A stretch of DNA of 64,000 bases from Cycas panzhihuaensis (taxonomy: Eukaryota > Cycadophyta): assembly GCA_023213395.1 (NCBI GenBank), contig CM041465.1, positions 42,415,741-42,479,740 of the forward strand, written 5' to 3'. A program made the translations under genes and the position numbers. Positions 13,371 to 25,501 of the stretch are shown in pieces (position 1 is the first letter of the stretch; each line of letters starts with the position of its first letter). The notes below the pieces were generated by a model. That model saw only the letters and a list, made by a program, of their open reading frames with translations, was not told the DNA's origin and did not search any database.

Positions 13371-13402
<32 letters not shown>
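13371..13402. repeat. (TC)16 microsatellite
   Basis: Thirty-two bases of perfect TC dinucleotide repeat, followed by CCCC. Confidence 0.98.
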
Positions 13403-13404
<2 letters not shown>

Positions 13405-13437
13405 CCATGATGGCAAGACCATATCTCCAATACCACT

Positions 13438-13570
13438 TGTTACAAACCTAGTTTGTAACTAGGGAGCAAATGCCAGGTTTTGGAAACACGAGAGCACAAA
13501 AACACATAGACAAGTTTAATAGTCAATTGACCAATTAATTGATTGATAAAAGAATAAGTAATTGGAGGTA
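13438..13570 (+). repeat. Direct repeat S, copy 2
   Basis: Second copy of the repeat at 4893-5035. It starts TGTTACAAACC, so it may be the beginning of an LTR. The bases just to its left (CCAATACCACT, minus-strand AGTGGTATTGG) resemble a degraded methionine-tRNA binding site for a minus-strand element. That reading is tentative. Confidence 0.5.
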
Positions 13571-13960
13571 TATTTATATGCATAAAATAGGGTCTTTTCA
13601 CAAATGGGTGCAACTATTTGACGATACCTTTTATAATGATTAATTAGTCACTTCTTTTAAGGAGGTTTGTAACATACTCAATAGGCAATTTCTAATAAAA
13701 CTATTAGAAATTATTTTGACATTATTTATAGGTATAATTATCCTATTATTAAAGGTTACAATTATTCAAGAACATATTTAATACAGATAGAAGTAACCTA
13801 ATTGATATTTAAAGTTGGAGCAAAAGGATAATAGTGTATGATAACCCTTTAGTAATAAACTTCCCCTTGAAGGTTTCTTTTCCATTCACCTTCCACCCTC
13901 GTAAAGAGATTATAAATATAGAAAATCCATTTTACTTTTGAGAGGAAAATTTACATACAG
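13571..13960. other. Possible left part of LTR-F, interrupted by LINE-c
   Basis: AT-rich DNA without ORFs that continues after the LINE-c insertion at 17411. The piece TGTAACATAC at 13667 could be the LTR start matching an end in TTACA at 57997. A TATA-like ATTATAAATAT occurs near 13910. No second LTR is in the window, so this is inference only. Confidence 0.3.
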
Positions 13961-13976
13961 TATTAGGCTCTCTAAC
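13961..13976. other. Target-site duplication of LINE-c, left
   Basis: The 16 bases TATTAGGCTCTCTAAC are repeated without mismatch at 17395-17410. Together they bracket LINE-c and prove its borders. A length of 16 bp is normal for target-primed reverse transcription. Confidence 0.97.
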
Positions 13977-16900
13977 GTTTTTTTTTTTGATAAGGTAAAA
14001 TAGTATTACAGGGGTTTTAACTAGGTCCCCAAACCCAGTACATCAAGGCCATACGGCTTAGAAAGAATGACCATGACAGGCCCATGGTCTAGCCCAAGTT
14101 TAGGTCTTCTTCTCTGACTACCTCTCCCATATGTGCATCTGCCTGCCGCCTCAAGAACTCCTTGTACTCTTCTTTCCAGACTTTTGTTCTTTTATTTATC
14201 ATGGCCCAGCCACAACCAATGCACTCAATTTCCTTCCCTATAAGTATCTTTGGATCTCGAACCTCGCCTCTGGCGCCCAAAACATCCTGGACATCCCTGA
14301 AAATATCTATGTTCTCCCAACTGTGGTCCGCTTCCTCTCAAGCATTTTATTGCATACATTGAATCACCCTCTATTATCACCTTTTGCAAATTTTCCTCGT
14401 CCATAAGAGTAGTGGCCCTCAGCATAGCCCAAACCTCAGCTTTCTGGTTCGATTGAACCCCCAAATACTTCGTGAAAGCCCATCTCAAGTTACCTCCAGG
14501 ATCCCTACAGAGGCCACCCCCTGCCGCCTCACTGGGGTTGCCCTTGGCAGCACCATCAAAGTTAACTTTTACCCATAATGCATCTGGAGGATGCGACTTG
14601 ACATCTCTTCTCCTTGCTTTGACGCCGTCCAGGGGAACTATACCCCATTCTTTAATAATATCTTCTTCCCCTCTAGGAATCCTATCCTCTTTTGGTTTAA
14701 CCATCATTTCTGAGGTGGCCTTCCTGATCTCTATCAGCAACATCTGACTATCCTTCTCTTTACCTTCGAAGATCCTCAGGTTTCGTTCTTTCCAAATGAA
14801 CCAGGAACCTACCGGAAGGATCATCTTCTAAAGTCTAGAAAGGATTTTGCTTTTGAAAGGAGAGGTCCAAGCTGACCACTGCTCTTCTAGGGATTTTGAA
14901 GAGACCCAAGCTATCCCCAGCCCGGCCCAGATAACACTCCAAATGCCCACCGAATAAGGACAGTGAATACATAGATGGTTCAGGGTTTCGGCTTCCAACT
15001 TACACAGTACACATCTACTCGCCAAATGGAAGCCCCTCTTTGAAAGATTATCCAATGTAAGTAATTTATTTTGGAGGCATAACCACCAGAAAGCGGCTAT
15101 TTTTGGGAGAACCCCCAACTTCCAGACCCCAGCTAGTATGTCGTTCCTATCCCAGCCCTCTCTACTCATCCTTAGATTATAGCTAGCTTTAACCGTATAT
15201 GAACCCGTAGTCGAAGGTGGCCATACCAGAGAATCTGGTACCGACCTCTTCGGGATATACTGGTTATCTAAAATCTCTTTCACCCTGTGGATCGCCTCCT
15301 CAAGCACGTGCACTTCCTCAAACGATCTCCACTTCCTGTCCTTTCCTTGCCCTTCCCAATAATTCTTGACAAAGGGACCAAAGCGACTTACACAGTCCCT
15401 CTTCATAGTCCCGATGTTAGGCATCTCCTCAAGTTTAAAGTGTTCGCACCATCTATCTTCCCAGAACCTTATGCTTTCACCGTCCCCTAACTTCTAACGC
15501 ATACCTTCACGAAGAAGGGATCTTGAAGTCCTGATGGCTCTCCATACCTGGGACCCCTCCAAACAAAGCCCCTCCTCTAGAAGAAAGTGATTATCCCCCA
15601 GATACTTCCTTGCTATGATTTTTCCCCAGGCTGAACCAGCTTCTTTAGTGAGTCTCCACCCTGTCTTTGCCAAGAGAGATTCATTAAAAAGGCCCAATCT
15701 TCTGACACTGAGACCTCCCACCCACTTAGGCCTGCAGACCTTCTCCCATGACACTAGGTGGATTCTCCTTTTATCTTCAGCTCCTGACCAAAGAAATCTC
15801 TTCATGATTCCTTCCAAAATTGAGATAACCCTGCTCGGTATTTTGAAGACAGTCATTTGATAGACCGGGATACTCTGCAAGGAAGCCACCAGTAGCTGTA
15901 TTTTCCCAGCCCAACTGAGGAGAGCCCCTTTCCATCCTGCCAGCTTCCTGTTGAATCTGCTTACTACTGGATCCCACAAATCCTTCCCCATCTTTCCCAC
16001 AAAAAGAGGCATACCAAGGTATGAGCTAGGGAGGGAGCCTCTAGCCATCTCCAAAATCCTGCTTATTTTTCTTTGCAGCCTCTCCAGAGTATTAATAAAA
16101 AAGGCTGAGCTTTTGTCCAAATTGATTTTTTGGTTTGTAGCCCTTTCATATGCCTATAGACCCGATTTTAAGGCCCTGGCCTCCCCCAAGGAGGCCCTAC
16201 ATAGAAAAATATTATCGTCTACAAACTGATGAAGCACAATATTATCTAGATTGGAGGAGGCTATCAAACCTGTTATCCTCCCTGTCCTCTGGGCCTCCAA
16301 CGTTGCCCTACCTAACATTTCTGCCATAATAATGAATAGGAAAGGAGAGAGGGGATCACCTTGCCTCAAACCCCTCGATCCGACAAAGAAAAGGGTCGAC
16401 CTCCCATTTATTATTACCGAAAAGGAAACTCTAGAAATATAGCATCTCATCCACTCCCTCCATACCTCCCCAAAACCAAATGCCTCAAGGCAATCCATTA
16501 GACAGTCGCAAGCCACCAAGTCATAGGCTTTGGACATATCTGTTTTAATAATCATTCCCGCTTCCTTACGATGCATCGTTGAATGCAGGGTCTCATGGAC
16601 AATTATAATACCGTCTGAAATTTATCTTCCTTTCACAAACCCATCCTGGTTTGGGGAAATAATTTCTGGGAGATTCTCCCTCAGGTGGTTCGCTAGCACT
16701 TTGGCCAGTATCTTGTATTTAACGTTGCACAGGCTAATTAGTCTGAAGTCTTCCATAGCTTCCACTTCCTCCTTCTTTGGGATCAATGCCAAGAATGTGG
16801 CCTGCCACTCTTTCAGTATTGTACGCCTAAGGAAGAATTCGTTAAGCGCCAGCATGAGATCGTCCTTGATTATCTCCCAATATTCCTGGAAAAAGCCTGG

Positions 16901-17394
16901 AGGGAAGCCATCCGGCCCTGGGGCCTTATCACAACCCATCTTGAATAAAGCCCTCTCGACCTCCTCTTGAGAGAAGGGTTCTGTCAATTTATTATTCCGG
17001 TCCTCCGTAATCATTTTCAGTATATGATGTAAGAGAGTCGCCCTAAGGGCGGGGTCCTGACATCCTGGCTCTATATATAGCTCCTTGAAGTAATCCATCG
17101 CAATACCACCGATCTGATCCTCTGCCTCATACACAACCCCATCCCTGCTACAAATTTTAGTGATCTTGTTATGGACCCTATGTCTCAAAGTGGACAGATG
17201 GAAGAACTTTGTGTTTCTATCCCCCTCCCTTATCCACTGCTCTCTGGATTTCTGTTTCCAGAAGATTTCCTCCCTTTCCAACACCTCCTCAAATTTCCTG
17301 GAAGTTGAAAGCTCCTTATAGTCCAATTCCTGGGTTCTTCCCTCCCTTTGGATCCTATCCTCTATCCCCTTTAGTTCCCCCAGCAGGGCACCCT
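13977..17394 (-). mobile_element. LINE-c: 5'-truncated L1-type LINE with intact borders
   Basis: A 3.4-kb insertion bounded by perfect 16-bp target-site duplications. The poly(A) tail is the T-run at 13978-13988. The 3' UTR shares its last bases with LINE-b. The 5' end is cut inside ORF2, ahead of the RT domain, as happens when reverse transcription stops early. Compared with LINE-a and LINE-b it is well preserved, so it is the youngest LINE here. It sits in DNA that may be an old LTR. Confidence 0.95.
14089..17394 (-). pseudogene. LINE-c ORF2, C-terminal three quarters (RT-zfRVT-RNase H)
   Basis: One reading frame runs from 17394 to about 14290. It is broken only by four nonsense codons, at 16622-16624 (TAA), 16154-16156 (TAG), 15494-15496 (TAG) and 14828-14830 (TAG), plus a frameshift near 14290. 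RT blocks: CDKAPGPDGFPPGFFQEY, the fingers motif FVKGR, DMSKAYDLV, GLRQGDPLSP and the catalytic FVDD box near 16220. The connection region leads to zf-RVT with CVLC and HLCIHC (14930-15030, ligands intact). RNase H has FDGAAKGNP, KAEVWAM and EGDSMYAI, giving D-E-D. The 5' truncation removes the endonuclease. Three stops replace Gln and the one at 15494 replaces the Trp still present in LINE-b. Confidence 0.93.
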
Positions 17395-17410
17395 TATTAG
17401 GCTCTCTAAC
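17395..17410. other. Target-site duplication of LINE-c, right
   Basis: Exact second copy of the 16-bp duplication at 13961. It lies at the truncated 5' end of the minus-strand LINE. Confidence 0.97.
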
Positions 17411-17818
17411 TTGAAGATAACAATTTCTAGTAATTACACACTCTTATCATAGTTAATTATGCATGAAATCTATACTATTAGAAATAATATTTAATTACTT
17501 CTTATAATGTTGAGTGAGTTAAGTCATCCCACTCTCTCAATATGAAATTATAAGTAACTTGAATAAGTATGCAAGTGCTCACCTAACTTGTTATAAGCCA
17601 CTTGATAGCATATAAGTTACTCTCATATTATTTATTAGACAAGAGGTCAACTTGTCCTATAAATATATATATTTATCTAATATAAATTTTTAAAGGGTGG
17701 TCATTCTTCCACTATATTATTATATTTTTAATGTGCACATATTTCATCTTATTATGTTTTCATGATAATCTTATATTTTCCTCATACATGTCCATAATGT
17801 TTCTTATGTTATATTTCT
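17411..17818 (+). other. Possible LTR-F body, up to the Cop1 insertion site
   Basis: About 400 bp without ORFs. It ends GTTATATTTCT, and the sequence after Cop1 continues TACATG then TGGTATCAAAC at 58000. An LTR end in CA, a TG spacer and a methionine-tRNA binding site is exactly the layout seen at the young Cop4, so this is probably the end of a plus-strand LTR. TATA-like CTATAAATATATA lies near 17660. The LTR start is not settled. Confidence 0.4.
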
Positions 17819-18222
17819 TATTAGAAAATGAAATCAAGTGCATAAATAACATGACCAGGATCAAGATAATTACATCTAAGTAGCACTATAATGGAGTTCA
17901 ACATATCAAAATATCATGATCATATCACAAAACTGGTACCAAAAACTTACACTATATAATCTCATACTCTACATACATGATCTCTCTCAACCTTTAATCT
18001 CTCATACTACATCTATACTTATAGCTATCTTATAGGCATATGTGCCTTATTTATAACTAATCATATTTTTCCTTTATGCTAACCCAATCATATTTGGCCT
18101 TTATGTTGTCTAATCATATTTGGCCTTTATGTTGTTTAATCATATTTGGCCTTTATGTTTGACTACTCATATATAACCTTATAACTTAACCAATTACATT
18201 CAATGTGTATTACCATCCAATA
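17819..18222 (-). repeat. Cop1 3' LTR
   Basis: 404 bp matching 57585-57988 with roughly 10 percent differences counted by eye. Internal short repeats of AATCATATTTGGCCTTTATG occur three times near 18090-18165. The target duplication TTTCT lies immediately left, at 17814-17818. Confidence 0.93.
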
Positions 18223-18234
18223 CTCCCCCATAAT
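18223..18234 (-). other. Cop1 polypurine tract
   Basis: Minus-strand ATTATGGGGGAG directly precedes the 3' LTR. It is the plus-strand DNA primer site of reverse transcription and confirms the orientation. Confidence 0.85.
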
Positions 18235-20217
18235 GCACATTTGGATGTATACCAAGATTTTGTCTAAGTTGGAGATGCTTGTCCTTTGATAATACTTTGG
18301 TAAGAATATCTACAACTTGGTCTTCTATTCTACAATTTTGAAATTAAACTTGTTGATTTTGAATGAGCTCTCTAATGTAGTGATGTCTGATATCCATATG
18401 CTTTATTTTGCTGCATATGACTCGATTCTTAGTCATTTAAATTATACTTTGATTATTACAAAAGATCATTGTTGGTTCTGGTTGAGGTTGATGAAGGTCT
18501 TCAAGAATTCCTCTAAGCCAAATTGCTTATCTTCCTGCTTACTCAATACTTTGTATTCTACTTCTACTATTGATAAAGAAACTAATGGTTATTTTTTTAC
18601 ATTCTAAGATATATATGTTAATCTAATATTGAATACATACCTTAAATTGATTTTTTGTCCTCAATATCACCTACCCGATCTACATTTGAATATCCAATCA
18701 ACTTAAATTCTTCTAATAGAGTGTACTAAAACTCCATAGTTTAAACTACCTTTGATATATCTAAGGATCCTCTTTATTGCTTCTTAGTGTTGTTCCTTTG
18801 GTTCTAAAATGTATTTTGAAGTTAAGTTTACTACATATGTTATGTCAAGTCAAGTATTGGTTAAGTAAAATAAATTTCCTATCAATTAATGATACAGATT
18901 ATGATAAATTGAAACAAAGTCTTTATTTTTACCTAATTTTAACCCAAGTTCAATAGGAGTAAACCTTGACTTATATTTACTCATGTTAAATTTCTTCAAT
19001 ATATCCATAGCATATTTACTTTGGGACATATGGATTCTTTCTTCACCTTGATAAATATCCATATCAAGGAAGTAATATAATTATCTTAAATTTATCATCC
19101 CAAATTTTAAATTCATATCATCCTTGAATTTTTAGAATATCTTATCATTGTTGCCTATGCGGATAAAATCATCCACATAGAGAGCAACTATACAGATTGA
19201 AGTATCTATAGTTTTGACATACAGATCTGAATCCAATGGACATTTATTAAATCCTTTATCTTGAAAATACTTATCGATTATGGAGTACCAAGCTCTTGGA
19301 GCTTGTTTTAGTCCATATAAGGCATTCTTTAACTTACACACTAAGTATTATTTTCTCTATTTTTTAAATCCTTTAGGTTATATAACATAGATCTCTTCAT
19401 CAGTGTATCCATTCAGAAATATTATCTTGACATCCATTTGATAAATGGTCCACCTTTAATGAGTAGTTAAAGCTAAGAGACTTTTGATTATGTCCATCTT
19501 AGCAATTGGAGCAAAGGTTTCTTCATAATCAATTTCTTCTTTCTAAGTGTAACCTTTGGCCACAAGTCTTGCCTTATATTTGTTAACAGTACTATCAGAT
19601 TTATACTTCGTTTTAGAAACCCATTTTGTTCCTAGCACTTCTTTGTCGATAAGTAATTCAACCAAATCCCAAGTTTAATTTTTGATTAAGGAATTATATT
19701 TTATTTCCTTAGCTTCAGCCCAATCATCTTTGACAATGGCTTCTTTATATATTTATGGCTCATTGTTTTGTTCAACTTGAGCCATCAATGCATAGTTAAC
19801 TCTAGCTTGATATTGAGTTAACCTTTTGTTAAAATATTTATCAAGTATAACTTCTAGATTATGACTTTTGATTAGCTATTTTGGACCTATCACTTGCACT
19901 TGACTTGATGGAGATGAACTTGGAGTAGATCTTATAGTGTTTTCTTGACTTAATGATGATGATGAACCTAGAGTAGATCTTATGACATTTGCTTGACTTG
20001 ATGATGATCATGAACCTGGAGTAAAATTTAAATCTTATCTTGAACTTTAAGTTAAAATTGATGTCAATGGTAATGATGTTTAGAGTGGAAATAGTTCTAA
20101 ATTTACTTCAATAACAACTTATTTTCCTCTATCTTCTTCAACTTTGTAGATTATATTCTCATCAAAAATTACATCTCTGCTTATTATGAATTTCCTTACA
20201 ACTGATTCAAATAACCT
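18235..20217 (-). pseudogene. Cop1 pol, RT and RNase H part, decayed and cut by Cop2
   Basis: RT of Copia type is recognised at 19132-19341: NALYGLKQAPRAWY followed by ALYVDDF, with the catalytic YVDD box at 19168-19179 intact. RNase H follows towards 18240. At 20217 the gene is interrupted by Cop2; across the junction the frame reads KAYRLFESVVRK and then ISRDVIFDE, so it continues into 30079. Many stops (TAA, TAG) lie between the readable blocks. Confidence 0.88.
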
Positions 20218-20584
20218 TGTTGGGATAATGCCTAATTAACTAATGCATTTGTGCACCTTGGTCCCTTTAATGCTACCTTAGGCCTCCCTAGTATACCTCA
20301 GGTAACCTAGCATCATGAAGTAGCTGCCAACAGCCGATAAAGCGCTGACATAACCACCACAGGTAAGTTATTTAATTAATTATTTAATATTTTAATATTT
20401 TTTAAATTCTAAACGTTGGTCGAGTTGAGGCACTTGTCACCTCCCCAAATTGGTCTATTTATAGGTGGGGAATACCTCTCTGGTGTTTTTTAACACTGCC
20501 ATCTTATATTTCAAAAATTATTTTATACTTCAAAATGATGTATACTCACCTATAATCCTCCTACTCTATACCTCGAAGCCAACA
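20218..20584 (+). repeat. Cop2 5' LTR
   Basis: It starts TGTTGGGATAATG and ends AAGCCAACA, with inverted ends TGTTGG/CCAACA. A TATA-like TCTATTTATAGG lies at 20454-20465, suitable for the LTR promoter. It pairs with 29707-30073. Confidence 0.95.
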
Positions 20585-20586
20585 TT

Positions 20587-20600
20587 TGGTATCATAGTGC
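20587..20600 (+). other. Cop2 primer binding site
   Basis: TGGTATCATAGTGC, close to the methionine-tRNA site TGGTATCAGAGC, lies two bases after the 5' LTR. Confidence 0.85.
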
Positions 20601-21285
20601 ATTTGTTTAGGTTTAGAAGTCTCATGGTAAGTTTTATAGAAGAAATCTTGGTATGTACGTGATATTTGAAATTATTAATCGTCAACATTATTAAAACTTT
20701 AGAAAATTATATAAATTCATTTATATTTTATTTTTCCATTTTAGAACCATTCATAGTTGATTTAGAACTCATGATTGTAGCTCACACGTTGATCAGAACA
20801 GTAGCATATGACTGCTCATTTTGATCGTAATCAAATTCTCTAGCCACCAGAAGAAACTACATATGATTTAATCGCTTCTGCTAGGGGAAATCTCACTCAG
20901 AGTCATAACCTTTTATTTTTAGCCTATTTTGTTCTAGTACTTCATTCTGAGCCTATAAGCAACCATTTGACATGAAATTTTACTAGTACCTTACTATCTA
21001 GATACCCAACTACCCCTGAATCTCATGAGAAATGGTGCCCTCTCTGGAGAGTTGAATTAGCTAAGTCTTCTCATTACATTTCTTCATCATTTTTCATTTG
21101 TCTTTGATTTATACAAAGTTTTTTTTGAAATGTTTTTTAGGGATTGAGTCTGTACTCCTTGGCACCCCTTGTGAAATCTCTCAAGTGCATTTTTTTAGTG
21201 ATTGATTTGAGTTTTTCACCTCTGTTTCACCTCTTTGTTAGTCGTTCTTCTCTGGTTCCTATTTAACGTCATTTTTTCCACTTAA

Positions 21286-21315
21286 TACACACACACACAC
21301 ACACACACACACATA
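21286..21315. repeat. (CA)15 microsatellite
   Basis: Perfect CA dinucleotide run inside the Cop2 leader. Confidence 0.97.
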
Positions 21316-21528
21316 TCTTGATCTAGCTGGAGGACTGTGATGCCCCTCTTAAAGTAATAAATCAACCCTTTGATTGACAGGTTCATCTAAGTTTGTGGCC
21401 TCCTTTACACCTCCGTGCTCTTCATTCTTGATTTACGTCATTTTTCCCATTTATATATATATATAATTTATACATATTTTCTTCATTCATTTCATTCATT
21501 CTTAATCGATCTCACTGGAGGATTAGAT

Positions 21529-21546
21529 CCCCCCCCCCCCCCCCCC
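21529..21546. repeat. C18 homopolymer
   Basis: Eighteen consecutive C in the Cop2 leader. Its length is likely unreliable in sequencing. Confidence 0.9.
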
Positions 21547-23316
21547 TCCCCTTCTTTGTGCCTTGAATTGATTAAAACGATCATTTTTTTGGCCTCTGTG
21601 TTGTCTCTGGAAGTTACATAGTGAGCTGCGTCTTTCTTTCTGAATTGATTTTATATATTTTGATTTATATCATTTGATAAAGCTTATAAAAGTTTAAGTG
21701 TTATTAATAATATTTTGATTTTGTTATTTTAAAAAGGAGATTAACCCCCTTTTATCAAGATCCCAGTCTCCTCAATCCATGTGACCTCATTGTTTAGGCC
21801 TTATTAAGAGGTGAACATCAATATTTTCAAGTTATTTTTGACTTTGTTTTATTTTAAGAGTCATCAAGTATATTCTATATCAATTGAGGTCCATTAGCCC
21901 CCCCTTGGGTGCTTAGAACTTGATCATTTTAGGTTTGTATGTGACAAGTAGCCTAATATAAAGATGTCTACTTCATTTTTATTCTTAAAATTTCATTTTG
22001 TTTATACTTAAGGAGGGCTTCTTGCACTTTCTACTATAACTTTCTCCTCGACTGTTAGTGAAACTAGTCTTGTTAGAATTGTATTTTAGAGATCTTTAGG
22101 GTGGTATCATCTCTTGACTGATTTGACTCCATTTCAACTAAGTTTTAATCAACCAAAGTGACCATTTTTTTTAGTACTTATTCTATTAGCCTTAAAGAGG
22201 TATTTTCACCATTTTCACAATAACTTGATCATTTTAGCTCCGATTTCAAAACCGTAAGAACCATCCGAAATTGTTTTAGGGCTCTTTATGTTGGAATCAA
22301 TTTTATTTTATTTTGACATAATTTTATAGGACTTTGAAGCTACTCAATTTGAGGCTCTAATTCAACCCTAAGCAGATTCATTTAGTAATATTTTTGAGCA
22401 TTTTTTTTCATTTCAATTAATCCTATTTGAGTATAATCTTCTACTAATAAGTTTCTTAGAGTTATTTCTTGATTTTTCATATAGATTATAAACCTATTTG
22501 TAGCTACTAGCATTATTTTTAGCTCTTTAAGCTTCAAGAAGCCTAAGTGGAGCAATATATTAAATGGGTACTATTTACCTTGATTTTATTTTATTCTTTG
22601 CATTATCAATCAAATATAGATCGTTTCTTGGCACTTCTAATCATTTTAAGCATAGTTTCTTCTAAAAAATTATAAGCTTCATCTAGTTGTTTCTATTCTT
22701 GAAAAGGAACTCTTTGGCATTCAAATTCCAATATCATTATCTTGCAATATTAAGCGGTATATTAATTAAGAAGTTACTTTGTTTTTATTAAAAGATTTAA
22801 TCTCTTTTGAGCTTGAAATTTATAAAAGCATCGTTTCAAAGTTCATTTTTCATTCTAAAAGATTAAGGATTCTATTATTTAGTACATCACTTTAGACAAG
22901 TGCATACATTCTCTTATTTCATTCCTATAAGAGTATCTTAATTTGAATGCATTAGATTTCATACTAGCATTTATTTTTTTGTTCATTAAGGGAAGAAAAG
23001 TATCTTGATATTTTTACTTGTTCTTATTATAATTTGATATAAATGTTTTGTATCATATTTTTACTTGAGATTTTTTTTTGTCTTACTTAAAGATTTATTT
23101 TTATTTCTTAAATAAAAGGAATCCTAGAGAAATTAAGTAAGACCACATTTAATTAAAATTTATTTTCACATTAAGAAAGATAAATTCTTGAATTAACCAC
23201 ATCTTTTCTAGCCTTGTAAGGGGAACGATTAGGACCTCTAAAGTTACCACAATGCACACGCCAATCAGCCTACTCATATTGGATGAGGAAATTCATTAGC
23301 TATAAGGTGTATTAGG

Positions 23317-23718
23317 TGTTAAAAATATGAAGATGCAATAATATAAATTGATGAGTATAAAATATTAAACATGTAAAGTAAACATTAATAAGCATAATCA
23401 TCACCATAAGATGGACACCAAGATTTATACATTGGAAACCTAGTGTGGGGAAAACCATGGGAGAAGGTGGAGTTAGGACTCCGCTTATGATCATAATGAT
23501 TACAACTTTCTCCTCTCTCCTTTCTCAAGTTTTCAAGTGGTAAGAGTATAAATATATAGTGATAATCACCTCATGAGTAGCTTATCACATATAATGAGCC
23601 TTTACATCATTTATAGTGGGATAACATTGATATATGTGCATCTTATATATCTCAAAGTAAGTGAATGGTGGGAAGTATATGTGTACAATAAACCCACATT
23701 AAATATTATGTTTTAACA
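23317..23718 (-). repeat. Trim1 3' LTR
   Basis: 402 bp from TGTTAAAAATATG to TTATGTTTTAACA, paired with 24539-25063. Inverted ends TGTTAAAA/TTTTAACA. Confidence 0.92.
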
Positions 23719-24538
23719 CCCCCCCATAATGTTTAATATCCTTTAATCTTGATCTTGAGTCTTCATATCTTCATCTTATATGCTGACACTTGTAACCTAT
23801 AACTGTCACCTGTATCCTATATGTAGTATCACCTATAGCTTGTATCTTATATCCTATAATATATTTCTTATATTTTATATCTTGTAACCTGTTTCCTGTA
23901 TTTTGTATCATGTATCCTATTTCTTGTATCCTATATCCTATAACCTATTTCCTATATAATACGGGTGAATCCATCACATCATATATCTCGAGAAGAACTT
24001 CTATATTAATCACCAAAATCATTTATAACCTGTAACTATATGCTATCTCTATAAACCTGGGTACGAAGTGTTTTGTGCATATCTTCATATCTTCACCTGT
24101 GTGATGACTATTTTTAATCTATATTAAGTTGTCCATTAAATCAAGCAAAGTGATATCTGAGTCCATATAAAACAAAATCCATCTACCAAAATATATGGGT
24201 GACCAACCACTGTAATTACTAGTTTACTAGGAAATTGCTTCAAATACATGGTTTATCTTCTTTCCAAATTGCATGTAGGACTTTCATATTATTAACAGGA
24301 TGTTATACAGGCCTACTTCCTACTAGTAATGGGTTATCTTCATATGGACTAATTTTAGTACCTGCATACTTTGAATATAGGCACCAATATGTATGAATGA
24401 AATATCCATATAAAATCACATATAAACATACTATCAGTATTGACTATATCTCCTGTATGTGGCTTAATAGGCTTGAACTAGATAAGTAGGACCTTGACCT
24501 CACCATAGCAGCTTAGATGTAACATTACACTAATACCA
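23719..24538 (-). other. Trim1 internal region
   Basis: Starts with C7, which on the minus strand is a purine run GGGGGGG next to the LTR (PPT). Around 23785-23955 there is a degenerate tandem repeat built on CCTGTATCCTATAT. On the minus strand TGGTATTAGTG at the right end (24528-24538) could be a decayed PBS. There is no ORF of note. Confidence 0.8.
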
Positions 24539-25063
24539 TGTTAAGAATATGAAGATACAATAATATGAACTCATGAGTATAAAACATTAAACATGTGAAG
24601 TAAATATCAACAAGCATAATCATCACCATAAGATGGACACAAAGATTTATACATTGAAAACTGAGTATGGGAAAAACCACTAGATAAGGTAGAGCTAGGA
24701 CTCTGCTTATGATCATAATAATTACATCTTTCTCTTCTATCATTTCTCAAGTTCTTAAGTGGTGAGAGTATAAATATATAGTGATAATCAACTCATGAGT
24801 AGCCTATCACATATAATGAGCCTTTATATCATCTAATAGTGGGATAACATCGATATATATGCATCTTACATATCTTGAAGTAGGTGAGAGTATAAATATA
24901 TAGTGATAATCAACTCACGAGTAGCCTATCATATATAATGAGCTTTTATATCATTTAATAGTGGGATAACATCGATATATATGCATCTTACATATCTTGA
25001 AGTAGGTGAATGATGGGAAGTGTATGTGTACAATATACCCATATTAAACATTATGTTTTAATA
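24539..25063 (-). repeat. Trim1 5' LTR with an internal 122-bp tandem duplication
   Basis: It matches the 3' LTR but is 123 bp longer because the segment 24762-24883 is repeated at 24884-25005. The unit begins GTGAGAGTATAAATATATAG, which includes the TATA-like box, so this LTR has two. The right end reads TTTTAATA, with CA changed to TA. Confidence 0.92.
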
Positions 25064-25068
25064 TTAGA

Positions 25069-25501
25069 TGGCAGGATGAGGTAGAGAACTAGTCTTTATT
25101 GGAGTTCAGAGATGAAGGCTAGACTTAGAGTCAGTGTGTGCCTTGGTTAGTTAAACCTTCACCACTAGATTTATCGCTAGATATAAGTTCAATATAGGTA
25201 GACTAACAATTTAGAGGGGTTTAACAACCTTCGTAGTAGCCTATGTACTAAGGTATATTAAGCCTAGAGCTCATGTACTAGTATATTGGGTCATTGCTTT
25301 GCCACTTATGGGCATGCACCACTAGACAGAATAACAACTAAAGGTTTCCCTTAGAGACTCTTAGACTTAGAGCCTAGAAGCCTTATTAGGGATTGGGACA
25401 CTTGTAAAGCCTTGGGAAAAACTTTTAACATCACTTCTTGGGTTAATTTTTGGAAATCAAATATTTAAAAACTTTACTTTACCTTAAACTTTATATAAGA
25501 G
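25069..25501 (+). other. Cop2 5' leader, right part
   Basis: Non-coding segment joining Trim1 to gag. It aligns over most of its length with the reverse complement of 49800-50140 in Cop3, including GGATGAGG, ATACTAGTATATT-like and CTTAGAGCCTAGAA-like blocks. Confidence 0.75.

Larger units (their letters stand above)
20601..23316 (+). other. Cop2 5' leader, left part
   Basis: A 2.7-kb non-coding leader. It contains (CA)n at 21286-21315, a TA run near 21455 and a run of 18 C at 21529-21546, each followed by a similar block around CTGGAGGA. It ends at the Trim1 insertion. The last part (about 23190-23316) aligns in reverse complement with the Cop3 leader at 50140-50260. Confidence 0.75.
23317..25063 (-). 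mobile_element. Trim1: small non-coding LTR retrotransposon in the Cop2 leader
   Basis: Two LTRs (402 and 525 bp) flank only 820 bp without coding potential. Duplications TTAGG (23312-23316) and TTAGA (25064-25068) differ by one transition. A G-rich PPT precedes the left LTR and a PBS-like site precedes the right LTR, so it is minus-oriented. The homologous place in the Cop3 leader (near 50141-50150) lacks it and serves as an empty site. It is a non-autonomous TRIM/LARD-like element that would depend on enzymes from another family. Confidence 0.9.

Noticed and set aside
16530-16970. Plus-strand ORF of 146 codons
   Set aside because: Antisense shadow of LINE-c RT.
23785-23955. Short repeats resembling a CRISPR array or satellite
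   Set aside because: The units of CCTGTATCCTATAT type vary in length and sequence, have no spacers, and lie inside Trim1. Degenerate tandem repeat.
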